A stretch of 64,000 bases of DNA from Bacillota bacterium. GTDB taxonomy: Bacteria > Bacillota > Clostridia > Lachnospirales > Lachnospiraceae. Position numbers and translations under genes: made by a program. This document shows, piece by piece, positions 16,705 to 28,176 of the stretch (positions are counted from its first letter, which is position 1; each line of letters opens with the position of its first letter). The notes beneath the pieces were generated by a model. The model saw only the letters and a list, made by a program, of their open reading frames with translations, was not told the DNA's origin and ran no database searches. The DNA is taken from the NCBI GenBank assembly GCA_023402845.1, contig JAEYFP010000035.1, forward strand, positions 62,001-126,000, given 5' to 3'.

Positions 16705-19554
16705 TCAATTTTTGTATTTTTTTATCATTTTATCAATGTAGTAACCCGTATAAGATGCCTTATTTTTAGCCACCTGCTCCGGAGTACCCTGCGCAATTAC
16801 CGTACCTCCGCCATCACCGCCTTCGGGACCCATATCAACGATATAATCCGCAGTCTTGATCACATCCAGATTATGCTCGATTACAACCACGGTATTGCCG
16901 CTTTCGGCAAGCTTATGCAAAATTTCCACAAGCTTATGGACATCGGCAAAGTGAAGTCCGGTCGTCGGTTCGTCCAAGATATAGATTGTTTTGCCGGTAC
17001 TGCGCCGGCTCAGCTCCGTCGCCAGCTTGATGCGCTGTGCCTCACCCCCGGACAGTGTTGTGGACGGCTGTCCCAATTTAATATAGGATAGTCCGACATC
17101 ATAAAGAGTCTCGATTTTTCTTCTGATCGAGGGCACGTTTTCAAAATAAGTCATCGCTTCCTCAACTGTCATATCGAGCACATCATAAATATTTTTTCCC
17201 TTATAGCGTACCTCAAGTGTCTCCCTGTTGTAACGCTTCCCGCCGCAGACCTCACACGGCACATAGACATCCGGCAAAAAGTGCATCTCAATTTTAATAA
17301 TGCCGTCACCGCTGCACGCTTCGCAGCGTCCGCCCTTTACATTGAAGCTGAAACGTCCCTTGCTGTAACCGCGCTCCTTTGCATCCGCCGTGGAAGCGAA
17401 CAAGTCTCGGATCTGATCGAATACACCTGTATACGTAGCCGGATTGGAGCGGGGCGTCCGTCCGATCGGAGACTGGTCGATCGCAATCACCTTGTCGAGC
17501 TTTTCCGTTCCGGTAATTGCTTTGTGCTTTCCGGGCAGCGTCCGGGCGCGATTCAATACCCGCGCAAGTTTTTTATATAAAATCTCGTTGATCAATGAGC
17601 TTTTTCCCGAGCCCGAAACTCCTGTCACACATGTCAGCACTCCAAGCGGTATCTTCACATCGACATTTTTCAGGTTGTTTTCCTCAGCACCTTTAATTTC
17701 CAAAAAGTCCTGCGGCTTTCTCCGTTTTTTCGGTACGGGTATTTGCAGTTCGCCGCTCAAATATTTTCCGGTAATTGAATTCGGATTTTTCATAACCTCT
17801 TCCGCCGTTCCGGCAGCGATGATTTCTCCGCCGTGCTCCCCTGCGCCCGGTCCGATATCCACCAGATAATCCGCAGCAAGCATCGTGTCTTCGTCATGTT
17901 CGACGACGATGAGCGTATTCCCCAAATCACGCAGATCCTTTAACGCATTCAGCAGCTTATCATTGTCTCGCTGATGCAGACCGATACTCGGCTCATCCAG
18001 TATATAGGCAACACCTACAAGTCCCGAACCAATCTGCGTCGCAAGGCGGATGCGCTGTGCCTCGCCTCCCGACAGAGACCCTGTAGCGCGGGCAAGTGTC
18101 AGATATTCAAGTCCCACCTGAATAAGAAAGCGCAGACGGGCCTTGATTTCTTTTAAAATTTGCTGTCCGATCAGTTCCTGCTGCTTTGTCAGCTTCAGCT
18201 CTTCCATAAATATGATCAGATTTTTGACGGACAGCGCAGTCACCTCGTATATGTTTTTATCGCCGACCGTAACCGCAAGTGCGCCCTTTTTTAAGCGCAT
18301 TCCGCCGCATTCCTTACATGGTGTAATCCGCATGAAGGTTTCGTATTCCTGCCTCATGACATCGGAACCTGTCTCGCGGTAACGGCGCTCCACATTTTTG
18401 ATCAGCCCCTCAAAAGCGACATCATAGACACCCTCACCGCGCATTCCTTTATAATGCACCTTGACCTCTCTGCCGTTCGTGCCGTAAAGCAGCATGTCCT
18501 GAATATTCTCCGGAAGCTTTTCATACGGCGTATTCAAATCAAAATGATACTCCTTGGTGAGCGCTCTTAAGATCGCATACGTGAAACTGGACGGATCTGT
18601 GCAGGATTGCCAGCCCATAACCGCAATAGCTCCCTCGGCAATACTTAAGGATTTGTCGGGAATCATTAATTCCTCATCAAATTCCATCTTATAGCCAAGC
18701 CCGGCGCAAACCGGACAGGCGCCGAACGGATTGTTGAATGAAAAGCTGCGAGGCTCGATCTCGTCGATACTGATATTGCAGTCCGGGCAAGAAAAACTTT
18801 GTGAAAATGTCATCTGCTCGCCGTCGACCACATCCGCAAAAACAAGTCCTCCGGACAGCTCCAGTACGCTCTCCAGCGAATCGGTCAGACGCTTTTCGAT
18901 GCCCTCCTTTACAACAAGCCGGTCTACGATAATTTCAATATTATGCTTACTATTTTTATCAAGCTTAATTTCCTCCGAAAGTTCATAGAGATTTCCGTCC
19001 ACACGCACACGCACATAACCGCTTTTCTTTGCTCGCTCCAGCACCTTTGCATGCTCGCCCTTGCGTCCTCTGACAACCGGTGCCAACAGCTGAATTTTCG
19101 TACCCTCCGGAAGCTTTAAAATAGCATCTACCATCTGGTCTACGGTCTGTTTTTTGATCTCTTTTCCGCATTCCGGACAATGCGGAATGCCGATTCTAGC
19201 ATACAGCAGACGGAAATAGTCATAAATTTCCGTTACGGTGCCGACAGTGGATCGCGGATTGCGGTTCGTCGATTTCTGATCGATTGAAATCGCGGGCGGC
19301 AGCCCTTCAATGCTCTCAATTTCCGGTTTCTCCATCTGTCCCAAAAACTGTCTTGCATAAGAGGACAAAGACTCCATATAACGCCTTTGTCCTTCCGCGT
19401 AGATCGTATCAAATGCCAACGAAGATTTGCCGGAACCGCTGAGGCCCGTCAAAACAACAAGCTCGTTGCGCGGGATGTCAATTGTTATATTTTTCAGATT
19501 ATGCTCATTCGCCCCTCTGATTCTGATATATTTTCTTTCATCCTTACTGTCCAT
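16705..19554 (-). CDS. uvrA: Excinuclease ABC subunit A
   Basis: UvrA is the damage-recognition ATPase of nucleotide excision repair, working with UvrB and UvrC. The 949-residue protein has two ABC modules: Walker [10 protein letters not shown] (about 36-44) and GVSGSGKSS in the second half, and two LSGGEAQRI signatures. Zinc fingers are [19 protein letters not shown] and [17 protein letters not shown]. The start overlaps the end of the DHHW/AlgX-like gene by 11 bp, with GAGGT as ribosome site inside that gene. This means uvrA is read from the same transcript as the acylation genes and uvrB. Confidence 0.97.
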   Translation of the reverse strand: MDSKDERKYIRIRGANEHNLKNITIDIPRNELVVLTGLSGSGKSSLAFDTIYAEGQRRYMESLSSYARQFLGQMEKPEIESIEGLPPAISIDQKSTNRNPRSTVGTVTEIYDYFRLLYARIGIPHCPECGKEIKKQTVDQMVDAILKLPEGTKIQLLAPVVRGRKGEHAKVLERAKKSGYVRVRVDGNLYELSEEIKLDKNSKHNIEIIVDRLVVKEGIEKRLTDSLESVLELSGGLVFADVVDGEQMTFSQSFSCPDCNISIDEIEPRSFSFNNPFGACPVCAGLGYKMEFDEELMIPDKSLSIAEGAIAVMGWQSCTDPSSFTYAILRALTKEYHFDLNTPYEKLPENIQDMLLYGTNGREVKVHYKGMRGEGVYDVAFEGLIKNVERRYRETGSDVMRQEYETFMRITPCKECGGMRLKKGALAVTVGDKNIYEVTALSVKNLIIFMEELKLTKQQELIGQQILKEIKARLRFLIQVGLEYLTLARATGSLSGGEAQRIRLATQIGSGLVGVAYILDEPSIGLHQRDNDKLLNALKDLRDLGNTLIVVEHDEDTMLAADYLVDIGPGAGEHGGEIIAAGTAEEVMKNPNSITGKYLSGELQIPVPKKRRKPQDFLEIKGAEENNLKNVDVKIPLGVLTCVTGVSGSGKSSLINEILYKKLARVLNRARTLPGKHKAITGTEKLDKVIAIDQSPIGRTPRSNPATYTGVFDQIRDLFASTADAKERGYSKGRFSFNVKGGRCEACSGDGIIKIEMHFLPDVYVPCEVCGGKRYNRETLEVRYKGKNIYDVLDMTVEEAMTYFENVPSIRRKIETLYDVGLSYIKLGQPSTTLSGGEAQRIKLATELSRRSTGKTIYILDEPTTGLHFADVHKLVEILHKLAESGNTVVVIEHNLDVIKTADYIVDMGPEGGDGGGTVIAQGTPEQVAKNKASYTGYYIDKMIKKYKN

Positions 19555-21049
19555 AAATTACCTCAAACGTTTCTAAACAATATTCTTCCTTTGTTTCCTT
19601 ATTTACTGCGATCAACTGAATTTCGCCTTCCGCCATGTACCGCCTCTGTACGCTGACCGCAAATTCATGAATCCCGTCAAACTCCGCCGTCCGGTGCAGC
19701 GCACAATATTCTGCCTCAATGTAAGTATCCCCTACCTTTGCATAAATTTCATAATCGGCTGTTTGATCTTTAGCGCGGAACATGCCTCCGAACAAAATGA
19801 TATTCTCTCCCGTCTCCGGATTCAAATAAAGTGTAGAGCCATCCCTTCTTACGCCGGAAACACTTGTCAGCGCAAAGCTTAAATCCTCCGATTTCCGATA
19901 GTTCCCGGTTCCCGTATACGGCGCCTCATAAAAATAATCTTTAAAGTCCGCCATGATTGGCATTTCGCTGGAAATACTGCGCTCCGCCGTCTCAAAAATA
20001 ACAGCATCCGGAAATACAAGATTTACAAAATACTGCAGATAATCATAATTCTGCCGATGTACAAAGTAAACTTCCTTGAAACGATTGTTATAATACCGCT
20101 GGTAATTTCCGAAATAACTGTCCGTGAACACAAGAAGAACTTCATTATTCGGGCAATCGGGATTGATATAATGAGAATAAAAGGTCGTCGTCGTACACTG
20201 TAAATACGGCATCAGATAATCGGTCGCATCTTGGCTTGTATCCGTTTTTAACGTATAAACCGGCACCTCGTCAAGAATTGGAAATTTGGCAATATCCAGT
20301 GTTTCCATCGTCACAAAATTCAAATCATAGGCATCCTCGGTCAGCTTCGGCACATCGGAAAACCACTTCTGGATATGCTCATCAATCAGCTTGTGCCCCA
20401 CAAACGCACCAAACTCATTCCAATGTGTCGCATCATACAGCTTATTGTATACAACTTGGCTTTTTTTTGCTTCCAGAAGCTGATCCACCGGAATGATATA
20501 TTCGATATCAGTCTGTGCCAGCTTTTCCTCCATATAATCCGTCACACTCGTATTAGCCGTATTGACATGAATGCTTTCAGGAAAATATTCGGAATAGATC
20601 GTTTTCTTGTCGGGACAAAGGAAATAAAGAAACTCAATATCCTTACTGTCCAGATAATCCTTTGTGTCCTGTAAAAATCCGACAAATGAATCAAGATATT
20701 CCGTATTGGTATTCAGGCGCTGATATGCCGTGATATAATCCGGATCCTTATAAAAAATATGCCCGTCTTTTCCATACATAAAAAGGGGATGTACCATGAC
20801 ATGAAACAGCTTATCGTTCATCTCAATATAAGAATTGATCGCACTCTCGCGAAAGCCGATGCGATCATCCACATAATTTTCGATCTCCGCACGGGTACTG
20901 AGCGTCCATGTCAGCCCGGGCCACTCAGTCAGATTCTTATTATCAATCACCGAAACCTGCATTTTTTTTGTGTTGATAAAGAGTGCCGGAACAACAAGAA
21001 TTGTCATAAATACAGCAATAAATATACAATTTAACACCTTATTTTTCAT
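19544..21049 (-). CDS. AlgX/DHHW-like SGNH O-acetyltransferase partner protein
   Basis: This 501-residue protein probably transfers acyl groups to an exported polymer outside the cell. An N-terminal signal anchor ([18 protein letters not shown], about 8-25) precedes a large extracytoplasmic domain. The SGNH-type catalytic features of AlgX/AlgJ relatives are visible: DATHW at 206-210 (the DHHW-like block, Asp206/His209) and TDSYFG with Ser311. A C-terminal beta-rich region follows. It lies 22 bp after the MBOAT gene, the partner that would supply the acyl group across the membrane, as in AlgI-AlgX/AlgJ or PatA-PatB systems. The acceptor polymer is unknown. Confidence 0.85.
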   Translation of the reverse strand: MKNKVLNCIFIAVFMTILVVPALFINTKKMQVSVIDNKNLTEWPGLTWTLSTRAEIENYVDDRIGFRESAINSYIEMNDKLFHVMVHPLFMYGKDGHIFYKDPDYITAYQRLNTNTEYLDSFVGFLQDTKDYLDSKDIEFLYFLCPDKKTIYSEYFPESIHVNTANTSVTDYMEEKLAQTDIEYIIPVDQLLEAKKSQVVYNKLYDATHWNEFGAFVGHKLIDEHIQKWFSDVPKLTEDAYDLNFVTMETLDIAKFPILDEVPVYTLKTDTSQDATDYLMPYLQCTTTTFYSHYINPDCPNNEVLLVFTDSYFGNYQRYYNNRFKEVYFVHRQNYDYLQYFVNLVFPDAVIFETAERSISSEMPIMADFKDYFYEAPYTGTGNYRKSEDLSFALTSVSGVRRDGSTLYLNPETGENIILFGGMFRAKDQTADYEIYAKVGDTYIEAEYCALHRTAEFDGIHEFAVSVQRRYMAEGEIQLIAVNKETKEEYCLETFEVIYGQ

Positions 21050-21071
21050 TATGCATTCCTTTCACAGGACA

Positions 21072-22559
21072 TCAAAACTTAAAATAGACAAACGGATTAT
21101 AAGTGCTGTTCACGATAAATATCATACTGAGCAAAAGCAATAAAAGCAGTATCACACGTCTTCCGATACAAACCGGCTTAGACGGCTCGGCAAGAGAAAC
21201 AGCGGCAATTGCAGAACCAATTCTGCGCGGAAGTACCTGCGCCCACGGAACAGCAGCGAGAACAGCCAGAATCAACAGCATAATCATTTTATTGTCAAGA
21301 TAGTACCGCAGGGAAAATGCGGTATAAGAGGAACTCCTTAGATGAAACATCGTACCGATATAAGTAAGTGCCGGTTCGATTTCCTCTAACTTAAACAGCA
21401 CCCAACCAAGCGTAACAACAAGAATTGTATAAAGCCACTTCACAAACGACGGTACGCGGAATTTTAGTTCTTTTCCTCGAAAAGCGCGTTCGATCAGCAT
21501 AAAAATACCATGCCAAACACCCCAAATCAAAAATCCCCATGAAGCGCCATGCCAGATGCCGGTTGCGAGAAAAACGACGAACAGGTTAAAATAAACATTA
21601 CCTGTCCTGCTCCCTCCAAGCGGGATATATAAATAATCCCTGAACCATGAGGAAAGGGAAATATGCCAGCGCCGCCAGAATTCCGTGATAGATCTGGATA
21701 TATACGGGTAGTTAAAGTTTTCCGAAAAATCAAAGCCGAAAATCTTACCGAGTCCGATCGCCATATCGGAATAACCGGAAAAATCATAGTAGATATATAA
21801 CGTATAAAAAATCGCACCGAGCCACGCCGCAGGAGTTCCCAGATAAGTGATATCCGACGCGAAAATCTTATCGGCAGTTTCCCCGATGCTGTTTGCAATA
21901 ATCGCTTTTTTTGCAAGTCCGATAATGAACCGTTCAATACCCTTCGAAAATCCGGAGGCATTCGTCACGCGCTCCTTGAGGGCATCTTTCATATCGGGAT
22001 AACGGCCGATCGGCCCCGCCATGAGTTGTGGAAACATCGAGATATAGAGTGCCAGATTAATCGGATTCTTCTCAGCCAGTGTGCAGATCTTCCCATCCTC
22101 ATCCCGATTTCCTTCCGTACGGTATACATCCGCCAAATAAGAAATTCCCTTGAATGTATAAAAGGAAATGCCGATCGGAAGTACAATTTCGGGGACAGCC
22201 AGCTCTGCCTGAAATAAATCGCTGATTGTCGTCACAATCATCATATAGTATTTAAAGTAGATCAGAATTCCCAGATTGAACAGAACCGCCACGATGAGTA
22301 CCGCTCTTTTTGCCCAAGGCGCCGGCACCTGTTCCGGCTTTGACTGTTTCATTGCAAGATAATGAAGCAGCATCCCAAAGCAGTAGTTTCCGATGATCGA
22401 AGCCAGCATAATAAAGATATATTTCGGCTCCCCCCATGCGTAGAAAAACAGGCTCCCAAGAAGCAGATACACATTCTTCAGCTTCTTTGGAAGCACAAAA
22501 TAGCCGACGATCATAACCGGCAAAAAAATACATAAAAATAAAATTGAGCTAAATATCAT
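21072..22559 (-). CDS. MBOAT family membrane-bound O-acyltransferase (AlgI/DltB type)
   Basis: This polytopic protein of 495 residues should move acyl groups through the membrane to the SGNH partner. It starts IFSSILFLCIFLPVMIVGYFVLP and has the AlgI-type signatures YYDFSGYSDMAIGLGKIFGF (about 257-276), EFWRRWHISLSSWFRDYLYIPLGG (293-316) and the catalytic-histidine segment TGIWHGASWGF with His337. Length and wording are closer to AlgI than DltB, and no dltA or dltC is present. The start overlaps the glycosyltransferase gene by 11 bp with GGAGAAG inside it. Confidence 0.93.
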   Translation of the reverse strand: MIFSSILFLCIFLPVMIVGYFVLPKKLKNVYLLLGSLFFYAWGEPKYIFIMLASIIGNYCFGMLLHYLAMKQSKPEQVPAPWAKRAVLIVAVLFNLGILIYFKYYMMIVTTISDLFQAELAVPEIVLPIGISFYTFKGISYLADVYRTEGNRDEDGKICTLAEKNPINLALYISMFPQLMAGPIGRYPDMKDALKERVTNASGFSKGIERFIIGLAKKAIIANSIGETADKIFASDITYLGTPAAWLGAIFYTLYIYYDFSGYSDMAIGLGKIFGFDFSENFNYPYISRSITEFWRRWHISLSSWFRDYLYIPLGGSRTGNVYFNLFVVFLATGIWHGASWGFLIWGVWHGIFMLIERAFRGKELKFRVPSFVKWLYTILVVTLGWVLFKLEEIEPALTYIGTMFHLRSSSYTAFSLRYYLDNKMIMLLILAVLAAVPWAQVLPRRIGSAIAAVSLAEPSKPVCIGRRVILLLLLLLSMIFIVNSTYNPFVYFKF

Positions 22560-23313
22560 ATTTCTTCTCCGCTGCCTTTATCATTTCCGGCGTCCATTTT
22601 GTGACAGTTACATTCCTTTGCTTTTTACCGCGTTTAATCAGTCCCGCAACCTGCTTTAAGTATTCCAGCGTAACCCTCGAAGAGAGCTTGGATTCTCCGG
22701 CCGGTCTGGCCTGAAATTTGTAAGGAATCTCTACAACACTCGAATAAGAGCCCAGCGCCAGTACCTCCACGAGTATCTTCCATCCGATGGGTCTAAGATC
22801 GCTGCCTTGAATTACTTTTCTTTTAAACATAAACAGGCCGCTTGTGGGGTCCGTAATATTTCTTAAGCATGGAAGTAAAATTTTTCCTATATACCTTGCG
22901 ACACCGGAAACGAGCTTCCGATAGGGTCCCAGGCCACCGTCGCTTCCTCCCGGAATAAACCGGCTCGGCACACAGAAATCCGCACCGCTCTCCATGACGG
23001 CATACATCGAGCGCAAAATAGCAGGCGGATGCTGCAAATCTGCATCCATTACCGCGACATAATCCCCATCTGCCATGGAAAAGCCTTTTAAGACAGCCGT
23101 TGCAAGCCCTTTTTCCGCATCTCTGTGCTCCATACGCACATGTGGATTTTCCTTTTGCACCCGCTGAATCATGACCGGTGTATTGTCCGTACTGTCGTCC
23201 ACAAAGATGATTTCATAAGAAATCTCCCTTAAAGCATAGTCGATCTGATTCACAAGATTTCCCACGTTTTCCATTTCATTATAGGTTGGTACTACGATTG
23301 AAAGTTTGCTCAC
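22549..23313 (-). CDS. GT2 glycosyltransferase, dolichol-phosphate-mannose-synthase-like
   Basis: The enzyme should transfer a sugar from an NDP-sugar to polyprenyl phosphate. The 254-residue GT-A domain begins SIVVPTYNEMENVGNL, with IIFVDDSTDN at about 35-44 and the metal-binding DAD at 90-92 in VAVMDADLQHPP. The segment DPTSGLFMFKRKV is typical of the DPM1 family. No membrane segments follow the catalytic domain. The start is a GTG at 23313 because GGAGGA sits 7 nt upstream; the in-frame extension to 23337 lacks a ribosome site. It heads the three-gene acylation cassette and may make the lipid-linked sugar that is later modified. Confidence 0.9.
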   Translation of the reverse strand: MSKLSIVVPTYNEMENVGNLVNQIDYALREISYEIIFVDDSTDNTPVMIQRVQKENPHVRMEHRDAEKGLATAVLKGFSMADGDYVAVMDADLQHPPAILRSMYAVMESGADFCVPSRFIPGGSDGGLGPYRKLVSGVARYIGKILLPCLRNITDPTSGLFMFKRKVIQGSDLRPIGWKILVEVLALGSYSSVVEIPYKFQARPAGESKLSSRVTLEYLKQVAGLIKRGKKQRNVTVTKWTPEMIKAAEKKYDI

Positions 23314-23356
23314 CGCATGTCCTCCGTTTGGCCGCAAGACGGCCGCTTCCTATTCC

Positions 23357-25339
23357 CTACAGCTCTCGCAGCTGCTTTTTTAAATTGATCATTTTATCCC
23401 GCAGTTCCGCAGCCGTTTCGAAATCCAGTTCTGCGGCAGCCTGTTTCATTTTCTTGGATACCTGCTCGATCAGCTTCTCAAGTTCCTTCTTATCCATTGA
23501 TTCAGGGTCCTTTTCAAAGCGAAGCTCTTCCTTTGCAATTTTTCTGGAAATACTGATCAGGTCACGCACTGCCTTTTTGATTGTCTGCGGGGTAATGCCG
23601 TGTGCATCGTTATATTCCTGCTGCAGCCTTCGGCGCCGATTCGTCTCATCGAGTGCATGACGCATCGAATCGGTCATTGTATCGGCATACATGACAACAT
23701 GTCCCTTTGCGTTCCTGGCAGCTCTTCCGATCGTCTGAATCAGCGACGTTTCCGAGCGCAGAAATCCTTCCTTGTCCGCATCCAAAATTGCTACAAGTGT
23801 GATTTCAGGAATATCCAAACCCTCTCGCAGCAAGTTAATGCCGACTAATACATCAAATACGTCCAAACGCATGTCTCTGATGATTTCCGCCCTCTCCAGT
23901 GTGTCCACATCCGAATGGAGATATTTGACCCTGATGCCCACCTCACGCATATACTCTGTTAGGTCCTCTGCCATGCGCTTTGTCAGCGTCGTCACCATAA
24001 TTTTATTTTTATCGGCTGTTTCCCTATTAATTTCACTGATCAAATCATCAATCTGTCCCCGCTTAGGCCGGACAGATACCTCCGGATCGAGAAGTCCCGT
24101 CGGCCGGATGATCTGCTCCGCCCGCAGCAGCTCGTGCGTTCTTTCATATTCCGACGGTGTCGCGGATACAAACATCATCTGGTCTATTTTACCCTCAAAC
24201 TCGGTAAAGTTCAAGGGGCGATTATCTTTCGCAGACGGAAGGCGAAAGCCAAAATCCACAAGTGTCGTCTTTCTTGCCTGGTCTCCCGCATACATGCCCC
24301 TGACCTGCGGAATTGTCATATGAGACTCGTCCACAATAATCAGATAATCATCCGGAAAATAATTCATAAGTGTATAAGGCGTACCCCCCGGCTCTCCCTG
24401 GTACATATGGCGGGAGTAGTTTTCGATTCCCGAGCAAAACCCTGTCTCACGCAGCATTTCAATATCAAAATTCGTTCGTTCCGAAATCCTCTGTGCCTCC
24501 AAAAGCTTGCCTTCACTCTTAAAGAATTTCACACGCTCCTCAAGTTCTTCCTCTATTGTCTGTGCGGCCTTCTCGATTTTATCACGCGGAATAACGTAAT
24601 GGGAAGCCGGGAATATTGCAAAGTGGCTCATCTGTGCCCTTGCCTCACCCGTCAATGCATCAATTTCAGTAATCCTGTCAATCTCATCCCCGAAAAATTC
24701 AATACGCACCGCCTTGTCGCTCTCCCATGCCGGGAACACCTCGATAATGTCGCCCATCACCCGAAATTTACCCCGTCCGAAGTCCATCTGGTTGCGCTCG
24801 TAATTGATACCAATCAATTCTCGGATCACATCATCCCGATCCTTTGTCATACCCGGTCTCAGTGAAACAATCATTCCAATATAATCTGCCGGGCTGCCAA
24901 TGCCGTAAATGCACGATACACTGGCAACGACAATCACATCCCTCCGCTCGGACAAGGAGGCCGTCGCCGACAGGCGCAGCTTGTCAATCTCATCGTTGAT
25001 CGCAGAATCCTTTTCTATATAGGTATCAGTCGAAGGAACATAGGCCTCCGGCTGATAGTAATCGTAGTAGGATACAAAATATTCCACGGCGTTCTCCGGA
25101 AAGAATTCCTTGAATTCGCCGTAGAGCTGTCCCGCAAGCGTTTTGTTATGGGCAATGATCAGCGTCGGCTTATTCAGCGCCTGAATGACGTTCGCCATTG
25201 TAAAAGTTTTTCCGGAGCCGGTGACGCCCAGAAGCGTCTGAAACTGGTTCCCCTCCCGAAATCCCTCGACAAGCTGCGCGATTGCCTCCGGCTGATCGCC
25301 CGTGGGCGCGTACTCGGAATGTAATTTAAAATGATCCAT
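23357..25339 (-). CDS. uvrB: Excinuclease ABC subunit B
   Basis: UvrB is the helicase-like damage-verification subunit of excision repair. From the ATG at 25339 (GAGGAA 5-6 nt upstream) the protein has 660 residues. Walker A is [10 protein letters not shown], the beta-hairpin region is [12 protein letters not shown], the DEAD-like motif is DESH, and helicase motif VI reads [10 protein letters not shown]-terminal UVR motif for UvrC binding ([22 protein letters not shown]) closes the protein. Upstream in-frame codons reach 25438 but lie inside a palindromic intergenic element and are not used. Three glycan genes separate it from uvrA. Confidence 0.97.
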   Translation of the reverse strand: MDHFKLHSEYAPTGDQPEAIAQLVEGFREGNQFQTLLGVTGSGKTFTMANVIQALNKPTLIIAHNKTLAGQLYGEFKEFFPENAVEYFVSYYDYYQPEAYVPSTDTYIEKDSAINDEIDKLRLSATASLSERRDVIVVASVSCIYGIGSPADYIGMIVSLRPGMTKDRDDVIRELIGINYERNQMDFGRGKFRVMGDIIEVFPAWESDKAVRIEFFGDEIDRITEIDALTGEARAQMSHFAIFPASHYVIPRDKIEKAAQTIEEELEERVKFFKSEGKLLEAQRISERTNFDIEMLRETGFCSGIENYSRHMYQGEPGGTPYTLMNYFPDDYLIIVDESHMTIPQVRGMYAGDQARKTTLVDFGFRLPSAKDNRPLNFTEFEGKIDQMMFVSATPSEYERTHELLRAEQIIRPTGLLDPEVSVRPKRGQIDDLISEINRETADKNKIMVTTLTKRMAEDLTEYMREVGIRVKYLHSDVDTLERAEIIRDMRLDVFDVLVGINLLREGLDIPEITLVAILDADKEGFLRSETSLIQTIGRAARNAKGHVVMYADTMTDSMRHALDETNRRRRLQQEYNDAHGITPQTIKKAVRDLISISRKIAKEELRFEKDPESMDKKELEKLIEQVSKKMKQAAAELDFETAAELRDKMINLKKQLREL

Positions 25340-25360
25340 AACGGTTCCTCGCATACTATA

Positions 25361-25434
25361 GTTTACTGTTCTTAAGCGGGGTCCGGCGTCCGCCTGTTCG
25401 GCCGGCTGCCTCCGCCCTTTGCGTAAACAGTATA
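25361..25434. repeat. Palindromic element upstream of uvrB (second copy of a family)
   Basis: The ends TTACTGTTC (25362-25371) and GCGTAAACAGTATAAC (25421-25436) are inverted relative to each other (TACTGTT/AACAGTA). They resemble the ends of the element at 32648-32780; the interior is GC-rich and unlike it. It lies within the uvrB leader. Confidence 0.4.
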
Positions 25435-25452
25435 ACAAATATAATAGAAAAA

Positions 25453-25483
25453 GTACAGAGCAAATCGAATGTTTGTTCTGTAC
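25453..25483 (-). terminator. Terminator of ctpA
   Basis: GTACAGAGCAAA and TTTGTTCTGTAC form 12-bp arms with one G-U pair around a 7-nt loop. On the minus strand the stem is followed by TTTTTC, 36 bp after the ctpA stop. Confidence 0.75.
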
Positions 25484-25518
25484 CTTTGGATTTCCTATAA
25501 ACCTTACCTACAAAACGC

Positions 25519-26802
25519 TTATTTCAGCAGCTCAATCGCGCGGTTCAGCTGGTTGTCGCTTTGGTCTTCTTCATATGCATCATAGTCAAATTCGAGCGTT
25601 TCATCCGGCTCGATACCGACTCCGTGGATGTTCTGGCCGTTTGGCGTGTAGTATTTGGATACGGTCAGCTTCACACCTGTGCCGTCTCCGAGCGGCACGA
25701 TCTGCTGTACAATGCCTTTCCCGTAGGTCGTTGTACCGAGCAGTGTTCCCGTCTTGTAGTCCTTGACCGCACCCGCCAGTATTTCAGAGGCACTCGCGCT
25801 GTTGCCATTCACGAGCACTACCAGCGGTTTATCAAAATAATGCTCCGCATCGGTAGTAAATTCTTCCCTGTTCCCGTATTTATCCTCTGTATACACAACA
25901 AGCCCCTCCGGCAGCAGCATATCCGCAATGTCAACAACAACATCCAGATTTCCGCCGGGATTATCGCGCAAGTCTAAAATCAGCGACTTCATGCCCTGCT
26001 CCTGTAAATCATCAAGGGCAGACCGGAACTGATCTCTGGTAATATCGTCAAATTCCATAATCCCGATATATCCGATCTGATGATCAAGCATTTCATGCTC
26101 GACAGTCACCGCTTCGACCCGGCGGCGTGTAATTTCAAACTGTACAAGCTCTTCCTCTCCCTGCCGCCGTACTGCCAGCAATACTTTCGTGCCTTCCGGG
26201 CCTTTAATTTTTGATACAACAACATTAATATCCTCCTGAGAAATATCCTCGCCGTCCACTTCCTTCAAGATATCATCCGGCAGCAGTCCTGCTTCCTCGG
26301 CCGGCGTACCCGGAATCGGCTTGATTACTTTAATCTCCAGGGTTTCCGCATCCTGCTGCAAATAGGCGCCGATCCCATAATAGACACCTTCCGAACTTTC
26401 CATCATTTCATTATACTCTTTTTCCGTATAATATACGGAATATGGATCGCCCAGCCCCTCCAACAACCCTTTGTACAGTCCTGCACGCAGGTCGTCTTCA
26501 TTTACCTCATCCAAATAATAGTACCCGATTGCGGATTGGAGCACATCCAGCTTTTCCTTCACGTCATCCGTAATCAGGCTTGACTGCACTCCTCCTGCAT
26601 TTTTCAGGATAGAGGAAATCAACGTCCCATTTACAATTTTTCCGGCCAATACCACCGAAAGGCAAATCAATGTAATCCCCAACGCTATCCCCAGCGAAAT
26701 GAGGATACCCTCTTTTCTTCCCTTTTTCCGTTCCTTTTTACGAAGCTGCTCAAACTCTTCGTTTTTCTTTATTTCCTCAAGCATTTCTCCATTTTCGTCC
26801 AT
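25519..26802 (-). CDS. ctpA: S41 family carboxyl-terminal processing protease
   Basis: This membrane-anchored serine protease cleaves extracytoplasmic proteins from their C-termini. The 427-residue protein has a cytoplasmic Lys/Arg-rich start, one transmembrane helix (about 33-55), a PDZ domain (about 140-215, GIGAYLQQ..GTPAEEAGLLPDDIL) and the S41 protease domain. The catalytic Ser lies in VNGNSASASE (331-340) and the Lys in TYGKG (Lys362). It follows the M23-peptidase gene and ftsEX, a conserved Firmicute neighbourhood suggesting control of wall hydrolases. A terminator follows. Confidence 0.95.
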   Translation of the reverse strand: MDENGEMLEEIKKNEEFEQLRKKERKKGRKEGILISLGIALGITLICLSVVLAGKIVNGTLISSILKNAGGVQSSLITDDVKEKLDVLQSAIGYYYLDEVNEDDLRAGLYKGLLEGLGDPYSVYYTEKEYNEMMESSEGVYYGIGAYLQQDAETLEIKVIKPIPGTPAEEAGLLPDDILKEVDGEDISQEDINVVVSKIKGPEGTKVLLAVRRQGEEELVQFEITRRRVEAVTVEHEMLDHQIGYIGIMEFDDITRDQFRSALDDLQEQGMKSLILDLRDNPGGNLDVVVDIADMLLPEGLVVYTEDKYGNREEFTTDAEHYFDKPLVVLVNGNSASASEILAGAVKDYKTGTLLGTTTYGKGIVQQIVPLGDGTGVKLTVSKYYTPNGQNIHGVGIEPDETLEFDYDAYEEDQSDNQLNRAIELLK

Positions 26803-26855
26803 TTTAATTCCCCGGTTTCCTTATTATTTTGTTACGATATCCACAGTTGCCATTT

Positions 26856-28073
26856 CTACTGCAAATAATTCCATGGGCTTACATAGCTTCCGTTCACGCG
26901 AACACTGAAATGCAGATGATTGCCCGTACTTCTTCCGGTGGAGCCGACAGTCGCGATTTGTTCACTCCGCACAACCATCTGTCCCTGCGAAACCCCAAGC
27001 GACGACGCATGCATATAAATCGTATACAATCCGTCTCCGTGATCAAGCATAATATAATTGCCCATTGTAGAGGAATAGGAGGCTGCAACAACCTCGCCAT
27101 CATAAGCTGCAAGAATGGGAGAGCCTGCAGGAGCCGCCATATCTACGCCATTGTGGAACTGCTGTACACCTAATGTAGGGTGGATACGATTCCCGTAATC
27201 ATCGGAAATCCTCGTATATTTGGGTGCCGGCCACGCAAACTGTCCGCCGTCATAAGTGATTGCTGCTTTATTCTCCTCAAGCAGGCGCTTTTTCTCAGCA
27301 AGAATTGCCGCCTCCAAATCCTTGATCATCTGATCCTGCGCCGCAATCTCCGCTTTATATTGTGCAACAGCCGCTTCTTTATTTTGAATATCAGATTCAA
27401 ATACAGTAATTTCCTCTTCCTTGGAGGAAATCAAAGTTTCAACGGCGCCCTGCTCTGTTGCAAGCGCGTCATTTGCCTCCTCAAGCCCCTGCCGCTCCTC
27501 TTCAAGCTGTTTTTCAGCCGCCGCAATCTCATTTTTTGTTTCAATGTATTGATCGAGCATCCTGCGGTCATATTCCGAAATCTTATTGATAAACTCAGCT
27601 TTATTTAAAAAATCAGTAAACGATTCGGAGGAAAACAGTATTTCCATATAAGAACCGCTGCCTTTTTCATACATAAAACGGATCCGCTGCTTCATCGCTT
27701 CATACTGTGTTTCCTCGATTTCCTTTGCCTTTTCAAGCGCCGCCTCTGTTTCCCTGATCTCCTCTTCCTTCTCCGAAATCATGATATTCAGCTCTTCTAT
27801 TTTGTCATTTAAGTCATTCAAATTTGCATCAAGCTGTGTAATATAATCCTCCAGATTGTTCTTGGCTCCCTCCAGACTTTTTAAGAGTGCCTGAATATCG
27901 GTCAGACCGGATTTGAGCGTATTCCGGTTCTGTTCCGCCGCCTTTTTTGTTTCTTCGCTTTCCTTGATATAATCATTTGTTAAGGATGCATGCACAATTA
28001 GCGGCATCTCTGCCGCTATTAAAAAAAATGTTATGATCACACAGGCAAAGCCTGCCCATTTGTGCTTCCTCAT
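26856..28073 (-). CDS. EnvC-like M23 peptidase with coiled coil
   Basis: The 405-residue protein has a signal peptide (GFACVIITFFLIAAEMPLIVHA, about 8-29), a long coiled coil (about 35-255, rich in Glu/Lys/Gln heptads) and a C-terminal M23 (LytM) domain. That domain contains FHNGVDMAAPAGSP, GNYIMLDHGDGLYTIYMHAS and GNHLHFSV, the zinc-binding His and Asp residues. It should hydrolyse or regulate peptidoglycan hydrolysis at the septum or side wall under FtsEX control, as EnvC and PcsB-type partners do. It lies 103 bp after ftsX and before ctpA. Confidence 0.93.
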   Translation of the reverse strand: MRKHKWAGFACVIITFFLIAAEMPLIVHASLTNDYIKESEETKKAAEQNRNTLKSGLTDIQALLKSLEGAKNNLEDYITQLDANLNDLNDKIEELNIMISEKEEEIRETEAALEKAKEIEETQYEAMKQRIRFMYEKGSGSYMEILFSSESFTDFLNKAEFINKISEYDRRMLDQYIETKNEIAAAEKQLEEERQGLEEANDALATEQGAVETLISSKEEEITVFESDIQNKEAAVAQYKAEIAAQDQMIKDLEAAILAEKKRLLEENKAAITYDGGQFAWPAPKYTRISDDYGNRIHPTLGVQQFHNGVDMAAPAGSPILAAYDGEVVAASYSSTMGNYIMLDHGDGLYTIYMHASSLGVSQGQMVVRSEQIATVGSTGRSTGNHLHFSVRVNGSYVSPWNYLQ

Positions 28074-28176
28074 TATTTATCAAACCCCTTATTTCGATTA
28101 AATCCTCCTGCCCATGGTGTCTGCTCCCCAACAAACCTCACTTCGTTTTAAACCATTCGATAATCAGATCGCACGT

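Noticed and set aside
25466..25479. CGAATGTTTGTTCT resembles a Gram-positive LexA (SOS) box upstream of uvrB.
   Set aside because: It departs from the consensus at several constrained positions and lies in the loop and right arm of the ctpA terminator, which explains its symmetry.
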